From assembly GCA_025642075.2 (NCBI GenBank), contig JAODUO010000120.1, forward strand, positions 246,001 to 310,000: 64,000 nt of DNA, given 5' to 3'. This document shows positions 47,480 through 58,960 of the stretch, piece after piece. Under the pieces are notes generated by a model. It searched no databases, had not been told where the DNA came from, and worked only from the letters and a program-made list of their open reading frames with translations. The translations under genes and the position numbers were made by a program. Origin of the DNA: Ridgeia piscesae. Its lineage: Eukaryota > Annelida > Polychaeta > Sabellida > Siboglinidae. The first letter of the stretch is position 1, and the number at the start of each line of letters is the position of its first letter.

Positions 47480-47970
47480 AAACCAATCAAATTACTGTAC
47501 AAGAACTCAAAGTTCATGCAAACCTCTCTGCAGTGGGCTCCACGTGGAAGCTTGACGATTAGCGCATTCTGAGTGCCACTAAGCAGTTCGCGCGTGTGCT
47601 TAGGCGTTTGGCAGCGAATGAAGGAAGTTGATGTGGCAAGAGAGATCAAGGTCAAGATAATGTGTGGCCCAAACCTTAATCTCCGGCCTGATCTCTTCAT
47701 TGATCTGTCAACATTTAAACCATGCAGAATAACACTCATCCAGCACATCACGAGAGTAATTTTCAAGTACATTTCCGGCGCACGGCCCTTGATCATTTCC
47801 CAGAGATACCTTTCCCTCGTGACCATTCTGTCATGTCACAGAATCTGTGGTTCGAGGGATTCTTTATTCCAAAGGCCCTAGTTGGCATCTTAGAAGAAGA
47901 TGGAAATGATGAAGAAATTACAGATGAAATACACAGTGTGGAAGATTACGACGAGGACGAGAACGAGTAG
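47480..47970 (+). pseudogene. Decayed ORF of the same protein, 3' part
   Basis: From about 47700: 'FKPCRITLIQHITRVIF' in one frame, then 'NFQVHFRRTALDHFPEIPFP' and 'NLWFEGFFIPKALVGILEED' in the next, ending in an acidic tail (EEITDEIHSVEDYDEDENE) and TAG at 47968. The order 'P-C-R-x-x-L-x-x-H-x-x-R-x-N-Y-Q-x-x-x-W-x-x-A' is typical of the C-terminal region of the same uncharacterised family. The acidic end looks like a genuine C-terminus. Confidence 0.45.
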
Positions 47971-48019
47971 TACGATGACTATTAATCATCATCGCAGAGT
48001 TCAACATACTCATCTTCTA

Positions 48020-48235
48020 TGTCTGTTATTGAAGCGATATGGATATTGTCTGCCATTGAGTATCTACGTCTGAACTCTGATTGCTGTCTTGGTTTTCATC
48101 ATGTTTTCTTTAGAATTTCAGTTGTAATTTTTGTAGTTTGATAACAGAAATATCACTCTGTAGTTCTTGGTATCTTTGTTATTTCCTTTCGTAGGGATTA
48201 TCACCATCTCCCCATTTTCCGCAAAGACCAGCAAT
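48020..48235 (-). mobile_element. RTE-like RT fragment
   Basis: On the minus strand, 'GNNKDTKNYRVIFLLSNYKN' is followed after small shifts by 'DENQDSNQSEFRRRYSMADNIHI'-type sequence (48120-48030). These match the consecutive RT blocks 'D-x-x-N-Y-R-x-I-x-L-L-S-N-x-Y-K' and 'E-x-Q-x-x-E-Q-A-G-F-R-x-x-Y-S-T-x-D-x-I-H', also present in the copy at 25.5-26.1 kb. Only about 70 codons. Confidence 0.55.
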
Positions 48236-48289
48236 ATAATGAGCACATTATGAATCCAATCACTCACATATACATGATTATATGAGAAG

Positions 48290-49260
48290 AAAACGTCTAT
48301 AATTTACATCTTGAGATGCAGAGTTTCAGAATGAGATACTACATGCCACATGGTCAAGCATTATACGTTTGATTTTCGAGCCCGTGCTGTCAATGTACGG
48401 GGGTAAAACACATTGACCTTGACTTTTATCGTTGACCTTACCTTTCAGTATAATTTAAATGAGCACAATCAAACTGAACAACATTAAAAAGTAGTAAATC
48501 AACATGAAATCATGATTATTATCACTAAAATAAAGATAATAGCGCATTAGAAGACTCAATATTCAATAATAAAAATGTCAGTGACTTAGGGGGCTTGTAA
48601 TTATATGAGGAAACAAAGTCCAAGATTCAACACTTAGAGATGGAGAGCTTCAAAATATGGCATGCCATATGGGCCAGCAGTTTCATTTTCGCGCCCGAAC
48701 AGTCCATGAGCGGGGTGAAAACAAATTGACCTTGAAATTTACCGGTCACCTTGACTTTAAGTATAATTCATGTATAGTAATGTGCACATTCAAACTTAAC
48801 AATATTGAAAAAGCATTAAGTGCAGATCATCGTTAGTGTTGATGCACTAAAGATAATAGCGCATTAGAAGATCTGACATTCGATAAAAAAAATATGTGAT
48901 TTAGGGAACGCGTTAGGGTTTTCACACACAGCGGGCGTAATTATATGAGGAACCAAAGTTCAAGATTCCACACCTAGAAATGCCAAATTGTCAAGCCTAG
49001 GTTGATTTTCCCGCCCGAGCAGTCAATGCGCGGGATAACACGCATTGACCTTGACTTTTAACATTGACATTCAATATAATGTAAATGCGCACAATCACAA
49101 ACTGAACAACAATGACAAACATTAAATCGACATCTAGATCATGATTATTATTAATACAATAAAGATAGTAGCGCATTAGAAGACCCAACATGCGATGAAT
49201 AAAATTTCATTGTTTTAGGGGTGGGTTAGGTTTTTCACCCACAGCGGGCATAATGTTAGA
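48290..49260. repeat. Tandem sub-repeats in right arm, unit about 300-340 bp
   Basis: Three diverged units start near 48300, 48600 and 48950. Each includes 'TTGACCTTGA(C/A)(T/A)TTTA', 'AATATAAT(T/G)(T/C)A', 'GATAATAGCGCATTAGAAGA'-type words, and a 'TTATATGAGGAA(A/C)CAAAGT' block. The left arm carries about one and a half units in inverse orientation (45010-45440). Confidence 0.75.
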
Positions 49261-49671
49261 GACACAGAGGTCATCTTGGCATCAAATCGAAGCTAATGGC
49301 TATATGAAAGCATGACATTTTGATTCATAAAAAGACCTCTAAGTAATCATTTATGACACTAACTAGTCAGGCGGAGGAAAAATGTTTCATTTTGGGGGGC
49401 TTAATGATTCACACTGCGGATTTTTAATTGGGGCACACCCCTAAATCATACACCACCGCCTTCCACAATGTATCGGGATGCTTCCTGCCAACTTGTGTGT
49501 CTCTACATCTATGTCTGGCACCACAGTGACAACATATTTGAATATACTTCATTTCAAGCCCGAAAAGGGGTTTTCTAGCCCCCGTAGGCCAAAAGGCCCC
49601 GAGTTGGGAGTAGTCATTAAGAATTTGGGATGGCCTATATACGTATATACGTAGTGCCGATATACGTATAT

Positions 49672-50534
49672 GTCCGTCCGTCCGTCCGTCCGTCCGTCCG
49701 TCCGTCCGTCCGTCCGTCCGTCCGTCCGTCCGTCCGTCCGTCCGTCCGTCCGTCCGTCCGTCCGTCCGTCCGTCCGTCCGTCCGTCCGTCCGTCCGTCCG
49801 TCCGTCCGTCCGTCCGTCCGTCCGTCCGTCCGTCCGTCGTCCGTCCGTCCGTCGTCGTCCGTCCGTCCGTCCGTCGTCCGTCCGTCCGTCTCGTTCGTGT
49901 CGTTCGTTCGTCGTCGTCCGTCGTTCGTTCGTCCGTCTCGTCCGTCCGTCCGTCCGTCCGTCCGTCCGTCCGTCCGTCCGTCCGTCCGTCCGTCCGTCCG
50001 TCCGTCCGTCCGTCCGTCCGTCCGTCCGTCCGTCCGTCCGTCCGTCCGTCCGTCCGTCCGTCCGTCCGTCGTTCGTCCGTCCGTCCGTCCGTCCGTCGTC
50101 CGTCCGTCCGTCCGTCCGTCCGTCCGTCCGTCCGTCCGTCCGTCCGTCCGTCCGTCCGTCCGTCCGTCGTCCGTCCGTCCGTCCGTCCGTCCGTCCGTCC
50201 GTCGTCCGTCCGTCCGTCCGTCCGTCCGTCCGTCCGTCCGTCCGTCCGTCCGTCCGTCCGTCCGTCCGTCCGTCCGTCCGTCCGTCCGTCCGTCCGTCCG
50301 TCCGTCCGTCCGTCCGTCCGTCCGTCCGTCCGTCCGTCCGTCCGTCCGTCCGTCCGTCCGTCCGTCCGTCGTCCGTCCGTCCGCTCCGTCCGTCCGTCCG
50401 TCGCCGTCCGCCGTCCGTCCGCCGCCGCCCGCCCGCCCGCCGCCCCGCCCGCCCGCCCGCCCGCCCGCCCCCCCGCCCGCCCGCCCGCCCGCGCCCGCCC
50501 GCCCGCCCGCCCGCCCGTCCGTCCGTCCGTCCGT
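49672..50534. repeat. (CCGT)n array, about 860 bp, ending in (CCGC)n
   Basis: CCGT tetramers with rare CGT and TCGT slips. Toward 50400-50515 the unit shifts to CCGCC/CCCG, giving a GC-rich end, before CCGTTCGTTCGTC. Four-base units make all frames open, so the 300-370-codon Arg-Pro-Ser/Asp-Gly-Arg-Thr frames are artefacts. Confidence 0.97.
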
Positions 50535-50539
50535 TCGTT

Positions 50540-51150
50540 CGTCATGTCGTCTGGACTGATTACCTCGATGTGTTGTTGCAGCGAATGCCATTTTAAAGCC
50601 TTCTGTCGGTGGTGCTCCGTCTCATCAACAGGCGAGGATCTCGAATCGCCATATTGCGTATATTTCCCAAAATGTCACTATGGTATGGAGGGTCACCCAG
50701 GCCCATTCCCTGGTATGGTACACTGATTATTGCAATGCAACCGTACTTACGACTGACATCGTTTTTTCTAACTTCCATTGTTCAGGCTACCGATAGTTCA
50801 CTGTTTGGTTAAATAATATGTCACAGACCGAAAGACAGAGACAGATGCATAGTGTATGTCTATGTTTTGGCATAGAGAGTTCCATATTTAGAGCCATAAT
50901 TTTATATATTTTCCAAGTGCACATATAACAGCATAACTATAATAATAATAATAATAATAATAATATAATTATAGTATAATGATAAATAATATACAGTTAT
51001 CAAGTGCAAGTCACGAGGATGATAAGACATTGTATGAAGAATACACGTTAGTATAAATCGATAAATATAATGATTCATACTAAGCTGTCAAAGATGACGC
51101 TATCGGATTGAACTTTGGCTTATCTTCCAAACCCGTGTATACAAAAAGCG
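50540..51150. other. No recognised gene
   Basis: The short segment 50590-50730 is GC-richer, with a stop-interrupted frame. An (ATA)n tract lies at 50938-50963. No function recognised. Confidence 0.4.
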
Positions 51151-51154
51151 AAGT

Positions 51155-51570
51155 TTAGATTATGCTTAATAAATGAGCTGCTTCACTGATGGTAATAGGT
51201 AAAGTAGGTAGCACAGGTGATATGGAAAGAGGAATAATGTCAATTCCGTAGAATTGCTTAGCATCAATTTTACCTTCAATGGCTTCGTCTACACATTTCA
51301 TTATTATAGATTCAAACAGTGTAGCAGCTATTGGAGTTATTGAAATTGGTCTGATATCTTTTTCAGTCGACACAGGTGGGTTTGTTTTTGGTATCGGTAT
51401 TACACTGGATATTTTTCATTCCATATGGAGTACACCTGCTTTTAGTGACTTGTTAAACATTGCAGTTAATGGTGGGCCGAGAACATTTACGTGATTTGTT
51501 ATTACACACGCAGTAATATTGTTAGGCCCAGTAGTCTTGTTCACTTTGGCATCATTAGCATGTGATGTGT
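51155..51570 (-). mobile_element. LINE RT fragment (Jockey/CR1 group)
   Basis: On the minus strand, 51560-51200 reads 'NDAKVNKTTGPNNITAYVIT', 'LGPPLTAMFNKSLKAGVLH', then 'ISSVIPIPKTNPPVSTEKDI', 'RPISITPIAATLFESIIMK' and 'DAKQFYG'. The RT fingers are recognised by 'K-x-x-G-P-(D/N)-x-I', 'F-N-x-S-L-x-x-G', 'P-K', 'R-P-I-S-(L/I)-T' and 'Q-F-G'. A stop at 'HME*KISS' replaces the usual Trp, and the catalytic core is absent. Confidence 0.75.
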
Positions 51571-53041
51571 ATACTCCAGGGTAATACAACACAACTAAGC
51601 AATATTAGTATTAAACAAACATATACAAATATAATACATAAACCTCATCTTCTGCGTATAGCATTCTTACCTAACCGATCATTGTATTATTAGTTAACAT
51701 AGGCACAGGCAAATTACAATGTAATGCTAGTGACGAATAGGTAGAAATGCAGTGGTATGCAAATGTAAGCTTTGTATCGTGCACGATGTGTTAATCATAA
51801 GCGCGGATTTCGTCCATTCTATGTGCTATACTGGTATCACATTCTTTTGAAATGTATGGATTGAAGAATTTATCTTGTGTCAGTTTGTTTTACCATAAGT
51901 GTATGTAATTGTGACTTGACTTCAAGACGACCCTCATAGCAGCGGCTGAATGACCAACTACGTTTATATTCTTTTCGAAACGGCCTACGAACGGGGTAAA
52001 AATACTATGATAAGTCAAACTCAACATTGAACAGAATTCGTTGTAAAATTCATAGAATTTGTATCAATGTTAACAAGCCGCCGTCATATTTCCGTGACAT
52101 TTTATAACATACGAACTGTTTTTATAACATTGTTTTATAATTTCTTTATGTATTATATAATATTCATATTATTTTCCAATGTTTATAATTTTATATTTTT
52201 TTACCGCTGGAATGGCCGTCCGTAATTCATTATATTGTTGTACCTAACTAAATACTACTAGCAGCCACTCTCTTCATACTTAATTTTATTGTGAACATAT
52301 ATTACTATCTGATTTAAATATTATGTTTTGTAAGCATCCTCCTCGGTGCGAAGTTATCTACATTATATGGACAATAACGTTAGTATTATTAATAAGGGCG
52401 AACATGTCCCGCAGACGCGTCCTGTTGTACTCTTCTGTCTTTGTGTATACAAGTCCATTGAAAAGAAGCGAACATGATATTATAGCCCATACGAATATTA
52501 CGGAAATCTCCCCGAAATGAAATAGTTGTAAAGCAATTGAATTGAACAACCCCAGTTTTTGATATCATTGATAATCGCGATATGACGATGCAAACATTGC
52601 GCTGAAGGGGCCCACTTTCTGTAACATAACTTACACACGTTTTTTTAATTAAAACATGTAGTAGAAGCTATTAATATATTATTCTAGCCATCATTTGTTC
52701 AGCTGTTCAAATGGTGATACACTGGCATGCATATTCCACAAATATTCAAATACTGTTCATCTCAATAACAATACGTGTCACGAATCACAAACAAATGGTT
52801 TACCTATACTGTTTTATGTCGATATTATATCTTTGGAACGTAGCCTATAGATAATATGATAGGTATTTCCAGTTATGTAAGAGCCAACGTTCATCAATAT
52901 CGCCGATATCGAATCGTTTAAGGGCACATCTAGCTACGATAAATAATACGCATTAAATCATTATGTATGTTGATCAACTTATTTTCGCCTGCTAGTTAAA
53001 ATGGTACTGTCGCAGTAATTGATATTTTGCCATTTCTACAG
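51571..53041. other. Presumed intron, no recognised feature
   Basis: AT-rich sequence. The frame at 52323-52520 has no recognised domain. Confidence 0.4.
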
Positions 53042-53412
53042 ACACAATGATCGGCAAACGGACAAGTATATATCTAGTGTATGCATTAGCGTGGGTCGTT
53101 GCAACCATCGTCGCGTTGATTGTCGCCTTCTTATGTAAAGTGCCTAAACGCATCCGCCGTAGAGTGAATGCCGGCGATGGTCTGGACGAAGTCATAGAGG
53201 ACGAGGAAAAGACCACCGGAAAGCGTTCCAAATCGAAACACGAGCATGGAAAGTCTTCAAAAGAATCAAAGAAAAATGTAAATAAAACGTCAAAGAGTCA
53301 ATTGTCTAAGCAGAAAAAAGCCTCATCAAAGCTGGAACATCGAACAACAAAGGATTCAGGCAAGAAATCGGGCGGCGGAAAAAGTGTTAAACATCGGGGA
53401 CGTAGTCGATAG
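53042..53412 (+). CDS. Putative terminal exon: transmembrane helix plus basic tail
   Basis: The acceptor is TTTGCCATTTCTACAG before 53042. Two bases complete a codon, then the frame is open to TAG at 53410-53412. It starts TMIGKRTS, followed by the hydrophobic stretch IYLVYALAWVVATIVALIVA, then 'FLCKVPKRIRRRV' as a positive stop-transfer, an acidic patch (DEVIEDEEK) and about 75 residues rich in Lys and Ser with 'KHRGRSR' at the end. This is the layout of a type I membrane protein with a basic cytoplasmic tail. HAP2/GCS1 fusogens have this plan, as do many other receptors. The join to exons 6-8 is inferred, and a linking exon is missing. Confidence 0.65.
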
Positions 53413-53820
53413 CTCTCGTCTAGTGTCACTACAAATTGTTCCTACGGATGCCACTGGTTGTACGTTAATGTTTCGTTTCAAGCCGTGCCGGATAGAATCA
53501 TCATCTACGCAACGATAGCGACACATTACTAGCGTTAATACTGTCATAAAGTATACATTTGCTGTTATCAACATGCAGTATTACTATCTAAATTACTGAT
53601 ATGATGAAGTGCAATGGCCTGCTTTCGGTAATGTTTGTGACAATACAAGTAATATTCAACTTGACATTCAACAATTGTATTAATTATATCACATATAAAA
53701 TGTCCTGTTTTATGGCTCCTGAACTTATGGATTGTGTTACTCTTTATGTTATGTGTGGTTACTCATCTACTCAGTATAGACAAATTTTGTTTTATTGTGA
53801 TATGTCATGTACTGATGAAT

Positions 53821-53826
53821 ATTAAA
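53821..53826 (+). other. Candidate poly(A) signal ATTAAA
   Basis: ATTAAA lies 409 bp after the stop codon of the terminal exon and is followed within 50 bp by T/GT-rich sequence (GTTGTTC, TCGTCGTTTTGGTGTTTT), as expected downstream of a cleavage site. This is the common variant, not AATAAA. Confidence 0.4.
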
Positions 53827-53849
53827 TTTTCGGTTGTTCATATTAACTT

Positions 53850-55902
53850 CGTCGTTTTGGTGTTTTATAGAAATTAATGTATCGTCCTAACGTTGATCCC
53901 ATATGTTGTTGTTTCAATGGCACGAGAGGCTGCTGTTTCGTGAAAAATCATCGTATACAAATGACAGCAGCATTAATAATAATACAAAAACACAATAACA
54001 TAAATTAGTTATTACACACATAATATCACAACCAAAAGACTGATCTCTGCGTTGACATGATAGTCCTATGCCATATACTCGTCCCCAAAGTAGAATTGAT
54101 AAATTTATTGTTCGACTATCAGAGCGGGTAGGATTTTACTTAAAGTAAACACCTTAGCTACAGATTGCATATTAATTTCAGTTGAAAACAAGAGAAAATA
54201 TCTTAGTAGACCACTGATTCGAAATGTGCCTTCGTTCTTACGATAGCGATGGTTGCTTATACTGATCCCATCATCTCGTGCGGCCTCTCAGACGGATTCT
54301 ACTCTCGCTACGCCTAGTTACTGAAATAGACGTACTACGCCTGGTTTCGGCATTGTCGCATCCTGTCATTAATATATGCCGGTCCAACGTTATGCATATA
54401 TGTGTCTTACACGATTTGCATGTTATTGATTCAATGATAATACAAATATCTTTATAATATTAAATAACATTTTATAATGTCATATGATTAACAAGTATTC
54501 TAATAGTTGGTGTTCAAACGATAATCGAAATTTATATAATGGATTATTGCTTGTGATGAAAAAACATTGTTGTACGTTATGGTTTCACAGCAGTTCGGTA
54601 AGCTCTTATACCTGGCAAGTTGTTGAAATGGACATAATTGTAACACTTGTATATTGCGATGGCGTTCTTACTGATCGATATCGCCAAACACAATGACACA
54701 GATGGTATAGCAACCACCATAAATCATTTTACCTGCTTCTCTTTGAAGTTATCCTTCTGAAAATGAAACTATAAACACAATTTGGGGATAGTCCGATTAT
54801 TACACCCAAAAAACAAAGCTCTATCTTTTAACATGGGGAAAAAGACGTTGCTGTCATCATGTGCCTACAGCCCCGTTTTCGAGCGCGATACTTACACGAC
54901 CTATTGAAACAGAAAAGACGGTTTACCGATTTGTGTGGCCATTTTTGGGGTTAAGACATACCACCACCGAACCTTCTTCAGCTTTGTTCACATTTGTGTC
55001 CATCCTCTACAGACCGCGATCACTTCATTGCTCTAGTATTGGAAAAGGAAGAAAGAAAACGTTCAAATGTGACTAAACAAAGTTACCTAGATTGAGAAGG
55101 TGGACGGAGAATAGAATAGAGATATAGATCGAGTATTGAGGAATACGTGACGCTGGGTGACATCTAGTATAATGTTATGGTTGAATCATACTGTATCCAA
55201 GCAATACAAACCTGCATCAAACTATGAGTGGTTTTGATGCTTAGCTGAACTCACAACACTCACTCACACGAATACCAACCAATGTTTCACCTTGATTTAA
55301 AACGAATGTTTTGAAGCAATTCGTAATATACTATTTTTATATTGACGACATTAAAAAGTGTTTTGAATTTTGCCGTTGTGTTTGAATGTTGACCAAAACA
55401 CTAGTACATCTGAGCTTTCAGGGATAAGTTTATGTATTGGGTTGACAGTCACCATCGAAATCAACCGTTACTGGTAATAACAGGCCTATGTTAACGAATC
55501 GTTAGTCATATGTAAAACAAGTCACATTTGATGTATATGTTATTAAAAATCTAAATTAGCACATTGAATAAAACAACCGGCTGGCTCACGCTGCGTAGCA
55601 ATAATTTTTTATACCAAGCAAGAGAAAGGTGAGAGGAAAAAAAGACAATGGAAAATGAAATCATGGTCAACTCCCCTTGACGCCAGCGATGCCAATAAAA
55701 TAATAACAACAAAATGCAATTTGAACCTAGTCTAGTAACTGGGCAACTATTATTTGGACTTAATATTACTTAATTCATTGTGTTGCATAAATGCTTCGAC
55801 TGTCGAATATTAAGTATCTAGAATTGTTCTTCTAGGAATAATGGGACTGGATGCAAAATAAACAAAGATAATGGAGTGTGTTCCAAGGGACAGATAAATA
55901 TG
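53850..55902. other. No recognised gene
   Basis: Only short frames (54484-54696, 54861-55076) without domains or splice support. Confidence 0.4.
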
Positions 55903-56275
<373 letters not shown>

Positions 56276-56484
56276 CATGTTCCAATAAGCAGCTTGTCCG
56301 GTGTAGGTTCCCAGAATGTCTGTTTTCTTTCAATATTGCAATAATATAGACATTACACCATACTGGGTATTTTCGTCAACGAATATAGATACGCGGAACG
56401 CATACGTTTGTGGCAGCATACAGAATGTCACACAGTACCTCAAAACGCTCATGAATGTTAATATTGTCAACGAAAAATGACCAA

Positions 56485-57401
56485 GCGATAGAAGACAGTA
56501 AGTGTCTTAGGCGATAAAAGACAGTAAGTGTATTAGGCGATAAAAGACAGTAAGTGTCTTAGGCGATAGAAGACAGTAAGTGTCTTAGGCGATAGAAGAC
56601 AGTAAGTGTCTTAGGTGATTAAAAACAGTAAGTGTCTTAGCCGATAAAAGACAGTAAGTGTCTTAGGCGATAAAAGACAGTAAGTGTATTAGGGATAAAA
56701 GACAGTAAGTGTCTTAGGCGATAGAAGACAGTAAGTGTCTTAGGCGATAGAAGACAGTAAGTGTCTTAGGTGATTAAAAACAGTAAGTGTCTTAGCCGAT
56801 AAAAGACAGTAAGTGTCTTAGGCGATAGAAGAGAGTAAGTGCCTTAGGCGATACAAGACAGTAAGTGCATTAGGCGATAGAAGACAGTAAATGTCTTAGG
56901 CGATAGAAGACAGTAAGTGCCTTAGGCGATAGAAGACAGTAAGTGCATTAGGCGATAGAAGACAGTAAGTGCCTTAGGCGATAGAAGACAGTAAGTGCCT
57001 TAGGCGATAGAAGACAGTAAGTGCATTAGGCGATAGAAGAAGTAAATGTCTTAGGCGATAGAAAACAGCAAGTGTCGTAGGCGATAGAAGACAGTAAGTG
57101 TCTTAGGCGATAGAAGACAGTAAGTGTCTTAGGCGATAAAAGACAGTAAGTGTCTTAGACGGTAAAAACAGTAAGTGTCTTAGGCGATAAAAGAGAGTAA
57201 GTTTCTTAGGCGATAAAAGACAGTAAGTGTCTTAGGCGATAAAAGACAGTACGTGTCTTAGGCGATAGAAGACAGTAAGTGTCTTAGGTGATAAAAGCCT
57301 GTAAGTGTCTTAGGTGATAAACGCAAGTAAGTGTCTTACGTGATAAAAGACAGTAAGTGCCTTAGGTGATAAAAGACAGAAAGTGTCTTAGGTGATAAAG
57401 G
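56485..57401. repeat. 26-bp minisatellite, about 35 copies
   Basis: The unit is GCGATAGAAGACAGTAAGTG followed by TCTTAG (26 bp). Variants include AAAAGACAG, GTGCCTTAG, GTGCATTAG and TGATTAAAAACAG. Identical multi-unit blocks recur (about 56509-56660 and 56664-56810), indicating duplication of groups of units. Each unit has a donor-like GTAAGT and an acceptor-like CTTAG. Confidence 0.95.
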
Positions 57402-57744
57402 ACCAGTGATTCGACTGGTTTGGAGGAAATAATCTCTCAGACTTTGACTTGCCGATGATATGGCGGCGATGTCCGAAGTACCCAGGGTCTCCAAGATATC
57501 ATGAATGCTATTAGTGGCGCCAGCAGCAGTCAGTGAGTGAATCCTGATATGAAAATATAATTGTAAATGTAACTGTTTGACGGTGTAAAAGTTTACACTG
57601 CGCCGTGATTTGACGTTCACCACAGGGCGCTGCATCTGCAAAGTATACCGCTGTCAGGAGATGGTTACTACAACCCATTCAGCGGTGGGGATTAAGCGGG
57701 TAAATCCGTAGTAACAGCAAGACAGTGCGAACATGTGTCAACAT

Positions 57745-57949
<205 letters not shown>

Positions 57950-58338
57950 AAACCCACACAAAAGTTGTTTGTATATTACGTAATAATGTGTTGTATTGTA
58001 GAACATCCCTGCTAAAGACACATACAACATACACAAGATGTTGTGCTTTATTTAAACAAATAAGCCGTGTCGCCTAACTGATACGATTATCAAAACAAAC
58101 ATATACATTCCATTTGCAAAATCTTTATAATAATTAAATTTGAGTATTTTCAGAAATAAAATGTATTAATAGAAGCTTAGAAATCCGTGCTCTTGCTCAT
58201 TAATAGCTTGTAACTGTTTTGTAGTGAAAGCTATAGTAACGCAGGACCAAACGTATTAGGGCGACATCAAATATCAGGGTAAGGGCGACACTAGTCGCCC
58301 AAACGACGTCAGAGTGTCGCCTAACAGATGGATTTTTG

Positions 58339-58339
<1 letters not shown>

Positions 58340-58374
<35 letters not shown>

Positions 58375-58475
58375 TATACATATATATACATAATATATAC
58401 TTATATATATAATATATATCTATATATATATATATATATATATATAGTATATATATATATATATATATATAATAA

Positions 58476-58534
<59 letters not shown>

Positions 58535-58564
58535 TTCAGAAGAAAGATAACGCCGTTTATTGCC

Positions 58565-58632
<68 letters not shown>
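58340..58632. repeat. Cluster of (TA)n arrays
   Basis: TA tracts at 58340-58368, 58395-58530 (with small slips) and 58568-58629, separated by short spacers. Confidence 0.95.
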
Positions 58633-58633
<1 letters not shown>

Positions 58634-58695
58634 CACATAGTGAATTTCATAATATGCAGGACATGGCAATAAACGGCGTTATCTTTCTTCTGAAT
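58534..58695. repeat. Palindrome with TA array in its loop
   Basis: A perfect 33-bp arm, 58534-58566, is complemented by 58663-58695. The loop contains a 60-bp TA array and about 35 bp of unique sequence. It could be a very small MITE or a foldback formed by an inverted duplication. Confidence 0.9.
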
Positions 58696-58696
58696 T

Positions 58697-58960
58697 ATGT
58701 ATTACGAAGATGTCAAATGTGACACAAAATTCCGGTTACGCTATGATTACCTCAGAGCAAAGTTTAACCATGGCCTTTGTATGCCAAACGTATATGTCTT
58801 TTGGGGATGTATGTTATTAAACGCTGAAAACAATATTGAAAAACACAGTTACTTTAAGCTGTTGGCCGTCAAGGCGGCGATTGTAGAAGATGTAAAGACG
58901 TTCTCGCAATACCTTTCTCCTGTTGCAACAATTTATTGTACAGCTAGCTACTACAAATGA
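58697..58960 (+). other. Unclassified open frame
   Basis: 87 codons from ATG, starting two bases after the palindrome. It reads 'CDTKFRLRYDYLRAKFNHGL' and 'LLAVKAAIVEDVKTFSQYL'. Composition is protein-like, with no domain recognised. The phrase 'GTAAAGACGTTCTCGCAATACCTTTC' recurs in altered form at 59011-59038, so part of it is duplicated. A gene, exon or pseudogene are all possible. Confidence 0.25.

Larger units (their letters stand above)
44709..49635. mobile_element. 4.9-kb element with long terminal inverted repeats
   Basis: The left end 'GGCCATCGCAAGTTCGTAATG' and the right end, reverse-complemented 'GGCCATCCCAAATTCTTAATG', are inverted, and the match continues through 'GACTACTCCCAACTCGG', 'AAGCATCCAGAGATATTG' versus 'AAGCATCCCGATACATTG', 'AATTGGGGCACACCCCTAAAT', 'GACCTCTGTGTCTC' and 'GCGCTA(C)(T)ATCTTTATT'. 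Arms cover about 44709-45440 and 48290-49635. The right arm holds extra tandem sub-copies. Inside are a decayed ORF, a dispersed repeat and an RTE fragment. Long arms recall Polinton-like or other long-TIR transposons, but no polymerase, integrase or capsid gene was found. A target duplication was not identified. Confidence 0.75.

Noticed and set aside
44709..49635. Polinton/Maverick
   Set aside because: Long inverted ends fit, but there is no DNA polymerase B, retroviral-like integrase, ATPase, protease or capsid frame, and the size is far below that of known elements. Kept as an unclassified long-TIR element.
49424..50596. Open frames of 300-373 codons rich in Arg-Pro-Ser-Val or Asp-Gly-Arg-Thr
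   Set aside because: Translation of the CCGT array in different frames; no start context, domain or exon support.
56485..57401. CRISPR array
   Set aside because: The 26-bp units are directly adjacent with no variable spacers, and the DNA is animal nuclear. It is a minisatellite.
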